A DNA stretch of 64,000 nucleotides, taken from positions 35,939 through 99,938 of the forward strand of contig NZ_JAFBFD010000004.1 of assembly GCF_016909125.1 (NCBI RefSeq), in the 5' to 3' direction. The notes beneath the pieces were generated by a model. That model was not told where the DNA came from, made no database searches, and saw only the letters and a program-made list of their open reading frames with translations. Below, in pieces: positions 53,723-62,849 of this stretch. This stretch comes from Enterococcus lemanii. Its GTDB lineage: Bacteria > Bacillota > Bacilli > Lactobacillales > Enterococcaceae. Positions within the stretch are counted from its first letter, which is position 1, and the number at the start of each line of letters is the position of its first letter. Both the position numbers and the translations under genes were made by a program.

Positions 53723-54820
53723 ATGCAAAAGGTTTTTATTAGTCCGCTAAAATATGTTCAAGGCGAGGGTGTCCTAACAAATGAGTTACGCCATCTAGAA
53801 AAATTAGGGAATCATTTTTTATTGCTTTGTGATACTTTTGTTTATGAACTCGTCGGTGAAAAATTACAAGCAGATTTAACTAAAAAAGGGCGACAAGTTA
53901 CACCTGTTGCTTTTAACGGCGAAACATCAATGAATGAAATCAAACGTGTCAGTGAAATCGCACGCCAAAACCAAGTGGCAGTCATTATCGGCTTAGGTGG
54001 TGGCAAAACGATTGATGCCGCAAAAGCGATTGGCGACACACTTGATTTACCAGTCGCCATTTTACCAACCGTCGCGTCAACGGATGCGCCAACTTCAGCC
54101 ATTTCAGTGATTTATACAGAGGCCGGCTTATTTGATCGTTATGTGTTCTATAAGCGAAACCCGGTGCTTGTGTTAGTCGATACTGGGATAATTGCCAAAG
54201 CACCTGCTCGTTTACTAGCGGCTGGAATTGGCGATGCGCTAGCAACATGGGTTGAAGTGCGTGCCATTGTTAAAAATAACAGTGAAACGTTAGCAGGTGG
54301 ACGACCAACTTTGGCTGCGCAAGCCATTGCCCAAAAGTGCGAAGAAGTCCTATTTGCAAATGCTGAACAAGCCATGCTAGACTGTGAAAAGAATCAGGTC
54401 ACCCCTGCTTTAGAAGCGGTGGTTGAAGCCAATACATTGTTAAGCGGTCTAGGATTTGAAAGTGGTGGCTTAGCGCTTGCCCATGCGATTCACAATGGTT
54501 TTACGGCAATACCCGGTCCAATTCATGCCCTGTCTCATGGTGAAAAAGTCGCTTATGGGACCTTAGTTCAACTGATGTTAGAAGGAGCGCCGATAGAAGA
54601 ATTGAATCGCTATGTGACTTTGTATCGCAAAATCGGACTACCAACCACGCTAGAAGATTTGAATTTAACAGACGTGACGTACGCGAACTTGTTAAAAGTA
54701 GGAGAACTTGCGACAAAAGAAAATGAAACAAGCCAGCGCGTCGATTTTGCGGTGGATGCAAAGAAAGTAACGGAGGCGTTGTTTGCGGTCGATGCCTATG
54801 TGCGGCGGGAGTTTGAATGA
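53723..54820 (+). CDS. gldA: glycerol dehydrogenase
   Basis: 365 residues of the iron-containing/GldA alcohol dehydrogenase fold: IIGLGGGKTIDAAKAI for NAD binding, ILPTVASTDAPTSAISVIY, AGIGDALATW (metal Asp), and the two metal-binding His in GLALAHAIHNG and HALSHGEKVAYG. It oxidises glycerol to dihydroxyacetone in the cytoplasm. AAGAAGGGG precedes ATG. No dihydroxyacetone kinase gene is nearby in the window. Confidence 0.95.
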   Translation: MQKVFISPLKYVQGEGVLTNELRHLEKLGNHFLLLCDTFVYELVGEKLQADLTKKGRQVTPVAFNGETSMNEIKRVSEIARQNQVAVIIGLGGGKTIDAAKAIGDTLDLPVAILPTVASTDAPTSAISVIYTEAGLFDRYVFYKRNPVLVLVDTGIIAKAPARLLAAGIGDALATWVEVRAIVKNNSETLAGGRPTLAAQAIAQKCEEVLFANAEQAMLDCEKNQVTPALEAVVEANTLLSGLGFESGGLALAHAIHNGFTAIPGPIHALSHGEKVAYGTLVQLMLEGAPIEELNRYVTLYRKIGLPTTLEDLNLTDVTYANLLKVGELATKENETSQRVDFAVDAKKVTEALFAVDAYVRREFE

Positions 54821-54857
54821 AAGAGTGGCTATTTGCTCGCTAATGAGATATGATTTC

Positions 54858-54889
54858 GTGTTGATGGATTTTTCATCAACACTTTTTTG
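54858..54889 (+). terminator. terminator of gldA
   Basis: A perfect 9-bp stem GTGTTGATG (54858-54866) with CATCAACAC (54874-54882) and T6. Confidence 0.85.
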
Positions 54890-55043
54890 GAATACGTAAT
54901 ATAACCTAAGTTAATAAGAATAGATTCTTAAAAAATGTTTAACAAGAAAGGAATATTTAGATGAGTGCATAGAAGGGGGAAAGAAAGGGGAGCTTTCGAG
55001 TTTCGATTGCTGAGCCCTTTTTGAAATACAAGTTCGTATTTAA

Positions 55044-55060
55044 TGTAATAAAATATGACA
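55044..55060. promoter_or_regulatory. GlnR/TnrA-type box 1 upstream of amtB
   Basis: TGTAATAAAATATGACA fits TGTNA-N7-TNACA at every defined position. Confidence 0.8.
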
Positions 55061-55081
55061 TCAAAATAGCGTATTTCGAAA

Positions 55082-55116
55082 TTTTTCGCTGTTTTTTCTA
55101 AAAAAACAGCGAAAAA
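55082..55116 (+). repeat. 16-bp perfect inverted repeat in the amtB leader
   Basis: TTTTTCGCTGTTTTTT (55082-55097) and its exact complement (55101-55116) with a 3-base loop, lying between the two GlnR boxes and without a T tail. It may be a leader hairpin or cruciform. The gap 54890-55163 holds no gene. Confidence 0.7.
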
Positions 55117-55128
55117 CGAAAAAAAGAA

Positions 55129-55145
55129 TGTTATTATTTATCACA
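55129..55145. promoter_or_regulatory. GlnR/TnrA-type box 2 just before the amtB ribosome site
   Basis: TGTTATTATTTATCACA again fits TGTNA-N7-TNACA perfectly; it ends 18 bases before the amtB ATG, a position expected to repress. Confidence 0.75.
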
Positions 55146-55163
55146 TAAAAGGAGGTTGATTTT

Positions 55164-56381
55164 ATGGTTAATGGTAATGTTGCTTTTTTAATTATTTGTT
55201 CAGGTTTAGTTTTTCTAATGACACCAGCACTTGCATTTTTTTATGGTGGGCTATCGCGCCGGAAAAACATCTTGAATACAATGATGATGGTTATTTGTTC
55301 GATGGGATTGGCTTCAGTTTTATGGATAATAATAGGTTATAGTTTGTCTTTTGGTGAGGGAAATGCGTTTATTGGAAGTTTTGATAAATTATTTTTACAA
55401 AACGTTTCAATGACTGCAGGAGACTCTATTCCAGAAGGCTTATTTGTTGCTTTCCAGATGATGTTTTCGCTGATTTCAGTGGCGATTATTACGGGTTCAG
55501 TAGCAGGGCGAATGCGCTTTTCCGCGATTTTTATATTTATGCTAGCTTGGTTAATGATTGTTTATTACCCGATGGCGCATATGGTTTGGGGTAAAGGTTT
55601 TCTTGATCAAATGGGTTCGATTGATTTTGCTGGGGGGAATGTCGTTCATATTAGTTCCGGAATTTCGGGTTTAGTTTTAGCTTATGTTTTAGGCAAACGC
55701 CGCGAGTTTTTCCAAATGGAGTATCGTCCGCATAATATTCCTTTTGTTGTATTAGGCTCGGGATTGCTATGGTTTGGCTGGTTTGGGTTTAACGCTGGTT
55801 CAGCTTTAGCAGCAGATGGTTTAGCGATTCATTCTTTACTAACAACGAATACGGCAGCAGCTTCTGCAATGCTTTCTTGGTTATTGATTGAAAAAATCAA
55901 GTTAGGAAAGCCAACGATTATTGGCGCTTGTACCGGAGCAGTTGTTGGTTTAGTAGCAATTACTCCAGGGGCAGGATTTGTTTCGCTTTGGTCGTCATTT
56001 GTCATTGGAGCCCTTATAAGCCCGTTGTGTTATTATTTCATTTCGGTTATTAAACGTAAAATTAAAATTGATGATGCCTTAGATGCATTTGGATGTCATG
56101 GTGTCGGTGGGATTTTCGGTGGTTTATTGACTGGGATTTTTGCAGATCCTTCAGTAAATGGTCGTGTGGGTTTGATTTATGGTGGGACTGATTTGTTTGT
56201 CGCACAAGTATTGAGTATCCTTTTTACGATTGTATTTTCTGGTATCGCGAGTTTTATCATTATTTATCTAATTCGCTTATTTATGCCAATTCGGGTAACT
56301 GAAAAAGAAGAAGCTTTTGGAATGGACAAAGTTGAACATGATGAAACAGCTTATCCAACCTTTTTAGGTTTAGATTCGTAA
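55164..56381 (+). CDS. amtB: ammonium transporter
   Basis: 405 residues with 11 hydrophobic segments. PALAFFYGGLSRRKN, DFAGGNVVHISSG, WFGWFGFNAGSALAADG and DALDAFGCHGVGGI contain the phenylalanine gate, pore histidines and other invariant Amt residues. It conducts ammonium across the membrane. Two GlnR-type boxes precede it, so expression on nitrogen limitation is likely, and the PII gene follows 17 bases later. Confidence 0.96.
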   Translation: MVNGNVAFLIICSGLVFLMTPALAFFYGGLSRRKNILNTMMMVICSMGLASVLWIIIGYSLSFGEGNAFIGSFDKLFLQNVSMTAGDSIPEGLFVAFQMMFSLISVAIITGSVAGRMRFSAIFIFMLAWLMIVYYPMAHMVWGKGFLDQMGSIDFAGGNVVHISSGISGLVLAYVLGKRREFFQMEYRPHNIPFVVLGSGLLWFGWFGFNAGSALAADGLAIHSLLTTNTAAASAMLSWLLIEKIKLGKPTIIGACTGAVVGLVAITPGAGFVSLWSSFVIGALISPLCYYFISVIKRKIKIDDALDAFGCHGVGGIFGGLLTGIFADPSVNGRVGLIYGGTDLFVAQVLSILFTIVFSGIASFIIIYLIRLFMPIRVTEKEEAFGMDKVEHDETAYPTFLGLDS

Positions 56382-56398
56382 TACGAGGAGGGAAGGCA

Positions 56399-56740
56399 AT
56401 GAAAAAGGTCGAGGCAATTATTCGTTTAGAAAAATTAGAAGATTTAAAAGAAGCTCTGTCCTTTACGGGGTACGCAACGGGAATGACGGTAACTCAAGTA
56501 CTTGGTTTTGGTAATCAAAAAGGGGTGACGGAATTTGTTAGGGGACAAGAAATCGTAACAAGTCTTTTGCCAAAGATTCAGGTAATGTGGATTGTTAAAG
56601 AAGAAATAGTCGATAATTTGGTAAAATTAATTATCGAAGTGTGTCGTACTGGTGAGGTTGGGGATGGTAAAATTTTTGTAATGGATGTTGAAGAAGTCAT
56701 TCGGATTCGGACTGGTGAAAAAGGGGAGCAAGCGATTTAA
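56399..56740 (+). CDS. glnK: PII nitrogen regulatory protein (GlnK/GlnB)
   Basis: 113 residues with the standard PII core: VEAIIRLEKLEDLKEAL, T-loop region GNQKGVTEFVRGQEIVTSL, B-loop TGEVGDGKIFV and C-terminal VIRIRTGE. At the position of the uridylylated Tyr51 the sequence is Ile, and the preceding LYRG is FVRG, so it is unlikely to be uridylylated, as often in Firmicutes. It presumably blocks AmtB when nitrogen is plentiful. Confidence 0.95.
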   Translation: MKKVEAIIRLEKLEDLKEALSFTGYATGMTVTQVLGFGNQKGVTEFVRGQEIVTSLLPKIQVMWIVKEEIVDNLVKLIIEVCRTGEVGDGKIFVMDVEEVIRIRTGEKGEQAI

Positions 56741-56761
56741 AAATTAAATCATTTTAGCTAA

Positions 56762-56813
56762 ATGAAAAAGGGCTAAAATCGCAAATTTGAATGCGATTTT
56801 AGCCCTTTTCTTT
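56762..56813. terminator. bidirectional terminator between glnK and scrR
   Basis: A perfect 18-bp stem (56766-56783 with 56792-56809) has A-rich and T-rich ends. Confidence 0.9.
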
Positions 56814-56818
56814 AAGTC

Positions 56819-57802
56819 TTAACTCGTCTTCCCTTGGTGCACTTTCACCGGCAGTAGGTACTGACTATCCAATTGTTTTTCTTTGTTTTTAATCCGTTGG
56901 AGTAGTAAATCAACAATGATTTCAGCATAATCATTCATCGGTTGGACAATGGTCGACAGTTGTGGAAAATAGTTTTGCACAAAGTCTGTGCCGTCATAAC
57001 CGATAATTTTTAGTGTTTCAGGTACCGAAATACCTAATTCTTGGCACTGATTATAGACTAAAATAGCCGTTAAATCATCGGTACAAAAAACACCATCAAG
57101 CGTTTCGTTTTCTAAAATACGCCGAATATCAATATTTTTTAGAGTAGTCGAACGTGAAATCGAGTGAATATTAAAAACTTTTGGTTCTAAATTATGTTCT
57201 TTTAAAAAAGCAAGATAGCCGTGGTAGCGCTGATTCGTTGGTGAATTTGAGCTTTGCGTCCCGGTTAAGATAGCAATGTTTCTTGCCCCACGTAAGTAGA
57301 GATTTTCGGTAGCTAAGTAACCACCTTGAAAGTTATCACTGCCGACAATCGGAATACCTTCTGCTAAGAAACGGTCAAAGGAAATGATTGGTAGCTTGAT
57401 ATTTTCGTATTCATCGATTCCTAAATTATGTGCCCCTGCAATAATGCCATCGACTTTATTGGCGGTTAACATTTTAAGGTAATCACGTTCTTTTTCTTTA
57501 TTATTGGCACTATCGCACAAAATTGAACGATAACCTAATTCAAAAAGTTTGCTTTCTAAACGTTCAACGAGTTCACCGAAAAAAGGAATTGCAACGGTTG
57601 GAAAAATGAGGCCGATTAATTGCGTATTTTTCCCTTGGAGTGAACGAGCAAGCGAATTGGGTTGGTAATTGAGTTCTTCCATTGCTTGGTGAACTTTATC
57701 AATTGTTTTTTGACTTAAAGAACCATAATTATTAATGACACGTGAAACGGTCGTTGGAGAAACACCGGCTCTTTTTGCGACATCGGTCAATTTAATCGTC
57801 AA
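56819..57802 (-). CDS. scrR: LacI-family regulator of sucrose genes
   Basis: 327 residues: an N-terminal helix-turn-helix (LTDVAKRAGVSPTTVSRVINN), hinge NYQPNSLARSL, and a periplasmic-binding-like core (GLIFPTVAIPFFGELVERLE, IISFDRFL, GVFCTDDLTA). It lies 13 bases downstream of the sucrose-6-phosphate hydrolase gene in the same direction. It most likely represses scrB-scrR and divergent scrA through the two operators near 59351 and 59437. Confidence 0.92.
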   Translation of the reverse strand: MTIKLTDVAKRAGVSPTTVSRVINNYGSLSQKTIDKVHQAMEELNYQPNSLARSLQGKNTQLIGLIFPTVAIPFFGELVERLESKLFELGYRSILCDSANNKEKERDYLKMLTANKVDGIIAGAHNLGIDEYENIKLPIISFDRFLAEGIPIVGSDNFQGGYLATENLYLRGARNIAILTGTQSSNSPTNQRYHGYLAFLKEHNLEPKVFNIHSISRSTTLKNIDIRRILENETLDGVFCTDDLTAILVYNQCQELGISVPETLKIIGYDGTDFVQNYFPQLSTIVQPMNDYAEIIVDLLLQRIKNKEKQLDSQYLLPVKVHQGKTS

Positions 57803-57815
57803 GATTTTTCACCCT

Positions 57816-59294
57816 TTATTTCATTTTTCGTAGGGGCCAGAAGTGCGTCGTAAATGGCGCATCTGCTTGTAAATGAACCTGTGTTTGCTTTTCTGTTGGG
57901 AAAGCACGTAAGGTTGCGACTTCTTTTCCGCCATTAATAAAGATTTCAATGATGGATTGGTCCACAAAAATTTGTAAAGACAGCGGTTCATTGGCAATCT
58001 CGAATGCACGACTTGTTCCAAAATCTTCTCCAAAAACTTCGCCGGCCTGGCTACGATCAATTTTCATTTTACCATGAGACGCATCAAAAGTAATCGTCAT
58101 CCCATGATTTTGTTCTTCATCGGCTAGTAGTGTAAAAGTGCCACTTGCCAAAGTTTCAAAATCAATTTGTAGTTCGTATTGGTTGGACTTGGCATCAAAG
58201 GTTACTAATTTTTCATCTGTATAAGTCGTTGCATTTTCTTGGCGTAGTTCGCGCATTTCTTTCACGGGCGTTTGATAAAGCACGTCTTCTTTAAAGCTCA
58301 ATTCTTTTACGATACTTAAACCGTGGGCCCAACCGTATTTGTCAGTTGGATAAGCAATTTCAGGTAAACCAACCCAACTGACTGATAGTAAACGGCCATC
58401 AGGTGCTTTAAAAGCTTGCGTGGCATAAACATCAAAGCCTTCGTCAAGGTTTTTTAAAGCGCTAGGGCTGATCAGTGCATTTTTTTCTTTGTCATAGCTG
58501 GCAGCAGTCACATACATATTGGGATAAATATTTTGATACGCACAAATCGCTGGATCTAGCCCTTGGGGACAAAAGATTAATAGGGCGTGCTCGTCGGTTA
58601 ATAGTAAATTCGGGCATTCCGCCATAAACCCCATTTGCTCATTCGTAAAATTGAGTTTTCCTAACTGTTCCCAATTGAGACAGTCGTGACTAAAGTAAGT
58701 TAACACTTCGCCTTCTTCTTGTTCATTTTGTGCACCAATGACCATTAAATAACCATCTTCAAAAGGAAAAACTTGTGGATCACGAAAATGCGTGGTATAT
58801 CCTTTTGGTGGTTCGGCAATTAAAGGGGTAGGGATTTTAGTGATTTCGCCAGATGGATTCATAAAAGCACCCATTTGATAAGTGTAACGTTCCCAATTTT
58901 CATCCCGAACATTCCCAGTGTAAGCTAAAAATAATTGGTCGCCCATCGGCATGGCTGTCCCAGAGTAAACACCGTGGCTATCATAAGACGAATCAGGTAG
59001 TAGTTTTAATCCTTCTTCTTGCCAATCGACTAAGTTGTCAGAAGTGACGTGGGCCCAAGATTTTACGCCGTGAACCGGCCCCATCGGATAAGCTTGATAA
59101 AACAATTGCCATTTCCCATTATAATAAGCAAAACCGTTCGGATCATTTAGTAAGCCGGTAGGTGGCTGAATGTGGTAACCAAAGCGCCAAGGGGAATTTT
59201 TGACCGTCTTTGTTAAGTTTTCCAAGTAGTCTGGCGCCCAATCTTGATAGGGACGATAGAGGTCTTGTGTGGTCCAATCTTTTTTTAATTCCAT
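57816..59294 (-). CDS. scrB: sucrose-6-phosphate hydrolase, GH32
   Basis: 492 residues: a five-bladed propeller with the nucleophile Asp in LLNDPNGFAYY, HFRDPQVFPFEDGY (transition-state Asp) and the acid/base Glu in FMAECPNLL, followed by a beta-sandwich from about residue 360. It splits sucrose-6-phosphate delivered by ScrA. ATG 59294 is chosen, with GAGGAG 7 bases upstream; the longer frame would run into the promoter. Confidence 0.95.
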   Translation of the reverse strand: MELKKDWTTQDLYRPYQDWAPDYLENLTKTVKNSPWRFGYHIQPPTGLLNDPNGFAYYNGKWQLFYQAYPMGPVHGVKSWAHVTSDNLVDWQEEGLKLLPDSSYDSHGVYSGTAMPMGDQLFLAYTGNVRDENWERYTYQMGAFMNPSGEITKIPTPLIAEPPKGYTTHFRDPQVFPFEDGYLMVIGAQNEQEEGEVLTYFSHDCLNWEQLGKLNFTNEQMGFMAECPNLLLTDEHALLIFCPQGLDPAICAYQNIYPNMYVTAASYDKEKNALISPSALKNLDEGFDVYATQAFKAPDGRLLSVSWVGLPEIAYPTDKYGWAHGLSIVKELSFKEDVLYQTPVKEMRELRQENATTYTDEKLVTFDAKSNQYELQIDFETLASGTFTLLADEEQNHGMTITFDASHGKMKIDRSQAGEVFGEDFGTSRAFEIANEPLSLQIFVDQSIIEIFINGGKEVATLRAFPTEKQTQVHLQADAPFTTHFWPLRKMK

Positions 59295-59327
59295 GTTCAA
59301 TCTCCTCGTAAGCGTATTCTTAAGCCA

Positions 59328-59356
59328 AGCATAAAGCAAATTCGCTAAATTGTCAA
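59328..59356 (-). promoter_or_regulatory. scrB promoter
   Basis: On the minus strand TTGACA (59351-59356), 17 bp, TATGCT (59328-59333). The -35 overlaps the operator at 59351-59366. Confidence 0.75.
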
Positions 59357-59366
59357 ACGTTTATCA
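59351..59366. promoter_or_regulatory. ScrR operator 1
   Basis: TGTCAAACGTTTATCA, an imperfect palindrome centred on AAACGTTT, typical of LacI-family sites and near-identical to the copy at 59437. Confidence 0.8.
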
Positions 59367-59436
59367 TTTATAACATAAATATAACAATGAAACAAACTGA
59401 TTATCTTTATAGTCAAAATAAATATTAAAAAAATAA

Positions 59437-59454
59437 TTGTTAAACGTTTGACAA
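59437..59454. promoter_or_regulatory. ScrR operator 2
   Basis: TTGTTAAACGTTTGACAA, centred on AAACGTTT and overlapping the scrA -35. Confidence 0.82.
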
Positions 59455-59476
59455 TTTAAAAAACCTGTGGCATAAT
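59448..59476 (+). promoter_or_regulatory. scrA promoter
   Basis: TTGACA (59448-59453), exactly 17 bp, CATAAT (59471-59476). Confidence 0.8.
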
Positions 59477-59483
59477 CTGAAAT

Positions 59484-59498
59484 TGTAAAGCGATTACA
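59484..59498 (+). promoter_or_regulatory. cre-like site in the scrA leader
   Basis: TGTAAAGCGATTACA, a 15-base palindrome (TGTAA/TTACA) just after the expected transcription start, so a bound CcpA would block elongation. Confidence 0.6.
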
Positions 59499-59543
59499 TT
59501 TTTCGCAACGTTAAAAAAAGAAACTATCCAAGGAGGAGTTATC

Positions 59544-61496
59544 ATGGATCATAAAAAAGTGGCAAAGGAAATTGTCAAAGCACTCGGTGAGGGCAACATT
59601 CAAGCAGCAGCACACTGTGCGACGAGGCTACGACTAGTGCTAAAGGATACAAGTAAAATTGATCAAAAAGCACTCGATAATAATGAGGGAGTTAAGGGGA
59701 CGTTTGAAGTAAACGGCCAATACCAAATCATTATTGGTGCAGGGGACGTCAATAAAGTTTATGCAGAACTCGTTCAATTAACTGGTGTCAAAGAAGCATC
59801 GACGGACGATTTGAAAAAAGTGGCTGCAGAAGGTAAAAAATCAAATCCAGTAATGGACCTAATTAAAGTCCTTTCAGACATTTTTGTGCCAATCGTGCCA
59901 GCCTTAGTTGCCGGTGGTTTGTTAATGGCGATTAACAACCTCTTAACCGCTCAAGATTTATTTGGTCCATTGTCTGTTGTTGAAATGTTCCCGAAATTAA
60001 CGGATTTAGCTGCCATTATTAATTTATTAGCTGCCGCACCATTTGCTTTCTTACCTATTTTAATTGGTTTCTCGGCAACACGTCGCTTTGGCGGAAATCC
60101 TTATTTAGGAGCAGCTATGGGAATGGTCATGGTCATGCCCGATTTGGTGAACGGTTATGGTGTAGCCAATGCCATTGCAGAAGGAACAATGCCTTATTGG
60201 AACGTCTTTGGGTTAGAAATTGCCCAAGCGGGTTACCAAGGTTCGGTTTTACCTGTTTTAGTCGTTGCATGGATTTTAGCGAATTTAGAAAAATTCTTCC
60301 ATAAAAGAATTCCAAGTGCTTTTGATTATACTTTTACCCCAATGTTAGCGATTATCATTACTGGTTTTCTAACCTTTACGGTAGTGGGTCCAGTGATGCG
60401 TGGGGTCGCAGATGGCATTACGAACGGTCTTGTTTGGTTATATAGTACAACGGGCGCCTTTGGTTTAGGTGTGTTTGGTTTATTCTATTCACCAATCGTC
60501 ATTACTGGTTTACACCAAAGCTTCCCAGCAATTGAGACCACTTTACTCGCAGACATTGCTAAAACGGGTGGGTCATTTATTTTCCCAGTTGCATCCATGG
60601 CCAACGTGGCGCAAGGAGCGGCAACTTTAGCTATTTTATTCTTAACAAAAAATGAAAAACAAAAGAGTTTAGCAACTTCTGCCAGTGTGTCTGCGCTATT
60701 AGGAATTACGGAACCCGCGATTTTTGGGGTGAACTTAAAACTAAAATTCCCGTTCATTTGTGGAATGATTGCAGCGGGGATTTCAAGTGCTTTTATTGGC
60801 TTTTTCCATGTTGTATCGGTAGCGATGGGACCAGCGAGTGTGATTGGTTTCATTTCAATTGCGCCAAAATCAATTACGTACTTCATGATCGGTATCGCGA
60901 TTAGTTTAGTTTTAGGTTTTACATTGACTTATATTTACGGTAAAAAGAATATCGGCTTGATTTTAGGTGAAGAAGCAGCAGAAGAAACCGTTGTGGTTGC
61001 AAGCGAGGTAGTCGAACCAAGCGCACCAACAACAGAAAAAACGGAAATGCTATTTTCACCAATCAAAGGGCAAGTCGTTGCTTTAAATGAAGTGCCAGAT
61101 CCAGTTTTCTCTTCTGAAATGATGGGGAAAGGAATTGCCATTGAACCGACTGAAGGCATTGTATATGCGCCAGCAGATGGTGAATTAACGGTTGTCTTCC
61201 CAACCAATCATGCGTATGGTTTGAAAACAACCGATGGCGCTGAAATTTTAATCCATGTAGGAATTGATACGGTTCAAATGGAAGGAAAAGGTTTTTCAAG
61301 TACCAAAAAAGTCGGTGACCAAGTGAAAAAAGGGGAGATTTTAGGTACCTTTGAAATTGAGACAATCAAAGCAGCCGACTATGCACCAGTAACGATGATG
61401 GTGATTACGAACTCTGCGACTGATAACTTGGGTGTAGAAACCGTGGCCCAAGGGCAAGTCGGACACACCGATCAATTATTAAAAGTAACAAAATAA
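59544..61496 (+). CDS. scrA: sucrose-specific PTS enzyme IIBCA
   Basis: 650 residues in the order IIB (1-about 90, phosphocysteine in AHCATRLRL), IIC (about 105-460, with [17 protein letters not shown]) and IIA of the glucose type (about 495-650, His residues in [10 protein letters not shown] and [10 protein letters not shown]). It imports sucrose as sucrose-6-phosphate. AAGGAGG precedes ATG 59544. It is divergent from scrB-scrR with shared operators. Confidence 0.95.
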   Translation: MDHKKVAKEIVKALGEGNIQAAAHCATRLRLVLKDTSKIDQKALDNNEGVKGTFEVNGQYQIIIGAGDVNKVYAELVQLTGVKEASTDDLKKVAAEGKKSNPVMDLIKVLSDIFVPIVPALVAGGLLMAINNLLTAQDLFGPLSVVEMFPKLTDLAAIINLLAAAPFAFLPILIGFSATRRFGGNPYLGAAMGMVMVMPDLVNGYGVANAIAEGTMPYWNVFGLEIAQAGYQGSVLPVLVVAWILANLEKFFHKRIPSAFDYTFTPMLAIIITGFLTFTVVGPVMRGVADGITNGLVWLYSTTGAFGLGVFGLFYSPIVITGLHQSFPAIETTLLADIAKTGGSFIFPVASMANVAQGAATLAILFLTKNEKQKSLATSASVSALLGITEPAIFGVNLKLKFPFICGMIAAGISSAFIGFFHVVSVAMGPASVIGFISIAPKSITYFMIGIAISLVLGFTLTYIYGKKNIGLILGEEAAEETVVVASEVVEPSAPTTEKTEMLFSPIKGQVVALNEVPDPVFSSEMMGKGIAIEPTEGIVYAPADGELTVVFPTNHAYGLKTTDGAEILIHVGIDTVQMEGKGFSSTKKVGDQVKKGEILGTFEIETIKAADYAPVTMMVITNSATDNLGVETVAQGQVGHTDQLLKVTK

Positions 61497-61536
61497 AAAA
61501 CGACTACCTTTTTAGCGAAAGGTAGTCGTTTTTTTT
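61496..61536 (+). terminator. terminator of scrA
   Basis: A perfect 13-bp stem AACGACTACCTTT (61499-61511) with AAAGGTAGTCGTT (61518-61530), then T6. Confidence 0.88.
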
Positions 61537-61597
61537 GAATTATTTGAAGAAATTCGGTACGCTTGACTTACGATGAATGTGAGAGGAGTCCAGGAAA

Positions 61598-62176
61598 ATG
61601 ACCATTGCAGAAATTAAACAAGCCATCATGCAAGATCCTGCGAACCAAGCGATGACGGCTCAAGGCTGGCAACCGATTTTCACTGCTTACCCTGAAACAA
61701 AAATATTATTAATCGGACAGGCACCAGGAATCAAAACCCAATTAAAAGAAGATGTTTTTCGTGATCAAAGTGGCAAGAAATTACGTCAATGGCTGAATGT
61801 TAGCGAAGAAACCTTTTATGACTCAAAGAAAATTTCCGTTTTACCGCTTGATTTTTATTTTCCCGGTAAAGCAAAAACGGGGGACTTACCGCCACGCTTG
61901 GATTTTGCAGAGAAATGGCACCCATTACTGCTAGAGCAAATGCCACAAGTCAAATTAACTATTTTAATTGGTCTGTATGCGCAAAAATTCTACTTGCAAG
62001 AACGGGCGAAAAAAACGTTAACCGCCACCGTTCAAGCTTACAAAGAATATTTACCAGAATATTTTCCGTTGCCGCACCCATCCCCGTTAAATATCCGTTG
62101 GTTTAAAAATAACCCTTATTTTGAAGCAGAGATGGTGCCAGAGTTGCAGGCGATAGTGAAAGCAGCTTTAGAATAA
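61598..62176 (+). CDS. uracil-DNA-glycosylase-family protein
   Basis: 192 residues. ILLIGQAPGIKTQ is the N-terminal GQxPG motif, FYFPGKAKTGDLPPR follows, and PHPSPLNIRW is the C-terminal HPSP motif of the superfamily. The pattern is that of the small single-domain group close to family 4/5-like proteins common in lactic acid bacteria; whether it removes uracil in vivo is not known. GAGAGGAG precedes ATG; monocistronic. Confidence 0.87.
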   Translation: MTIAEIKQAIMQDPANQAMTAQGWQPIFTAYPETKILLIGQAPGIKTQLKEDVFRDQSGKKLRQWLNVSEETFYDSKKISVLPLDFYFPGKAKTGDLPPRLDFAEKWHPLLLEQMPQVKLTILIGLYAQKFYLQERAKKTLTATVQAYKEYLPEYFPLPHPSPLNIRWFKNNPYFEAEMVPELQAIVKAALE

Positions 62177-62190
62177 GCAAGTTGCTACTT

Positions 62191-62230
62191 AAAAAAAGCA
62201 AACGATCTGACGAATCGTTTGCTTTTTTTT
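62191..62230. terminator. bidirectional terminator before the deoR remnant
   Basis: A perfect 16-bp stem, AAAAAAAGCAAACGAT (62191-62206) with its complement (62214-62229). Confidence 0.88.
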
Positions 62231-62243
62231 GTATATTCATGAA

Positions 62244-62846
62244 TTAACAAGTCACTTGCACTACTTGGACTCCTTGTTTTTCGATCTCATCGAGCACCTT
62301 TTCATCGGCATATGAATCTGTAATTAAAATATCAATATTCGAGATTTCACCAATTGTAAAATTTGAAGAATTTCCAATCTTTCGATAATCTGCGACAACA
62401 ATTAACTTCCCTGAATTTTCAATCATTTTCCGGTTGATCCTAGCTTCATGGATAAGAGAAGTGGAGATGCCTGTTTCAATATCAATCCCACTACAACCAA
62501 TAATGGTCACATCCGATCGAGCGTGACTAAAAGATTCAATTGCGATGTCACCAGACAATGTTCCTTTTGGATACCGAATTTCACCACCAGTTAAAATAAT
62601 TGTTGATTGTGGATGGTGCTCCATGTTGATAATTTTTGTATTGTTAGTCATTACGTTAATAGGTATATCTTTTAGGAATGCAAGAGTTTTTAAAGCGGTA
62701 CTACTCGTGTTGATAAAAATCGTTTCACGACTGGAAATATATTGCGCTGCTTTTTGAGCAAGAAGGTATTTGATGTTTTCTAACGTATCTGTCGCATCGA
62801 AGTTAGAAATCTCCGTTTCAGGTAATTCAATTTTACCAAAAGAAAC
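62244..62846 (-). pseudogene. DeoR-family regulator lacking its DNA-binding domain
   Basis: The leftward frame is open from the TGA at 62847-62849 (read in reverse) to the stop at 62244 and encodes the whole DeoR sugar-phosphate sensor part: TLENIKYLLAQKAAQYI, IFINTSSTALKTLA, TIILTGGEIRYPKGTLSG, SGIDIETGIST and IVVADYRKIG. The N-terminal winged helix of about 60-70 residues is absent and the frame runs into unrelated sequence. The internal ATG at 62651 is not a real start. A deletion has removed the 5' end and promoter. Confidence 0.88.
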
Positions 62847-62849
62847 TCA

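Noticed and set aside
62545..62757. A 70-codon rightward open frame
   Set aside because: It is antisense to the DeoR remnant and has no ribosome site.
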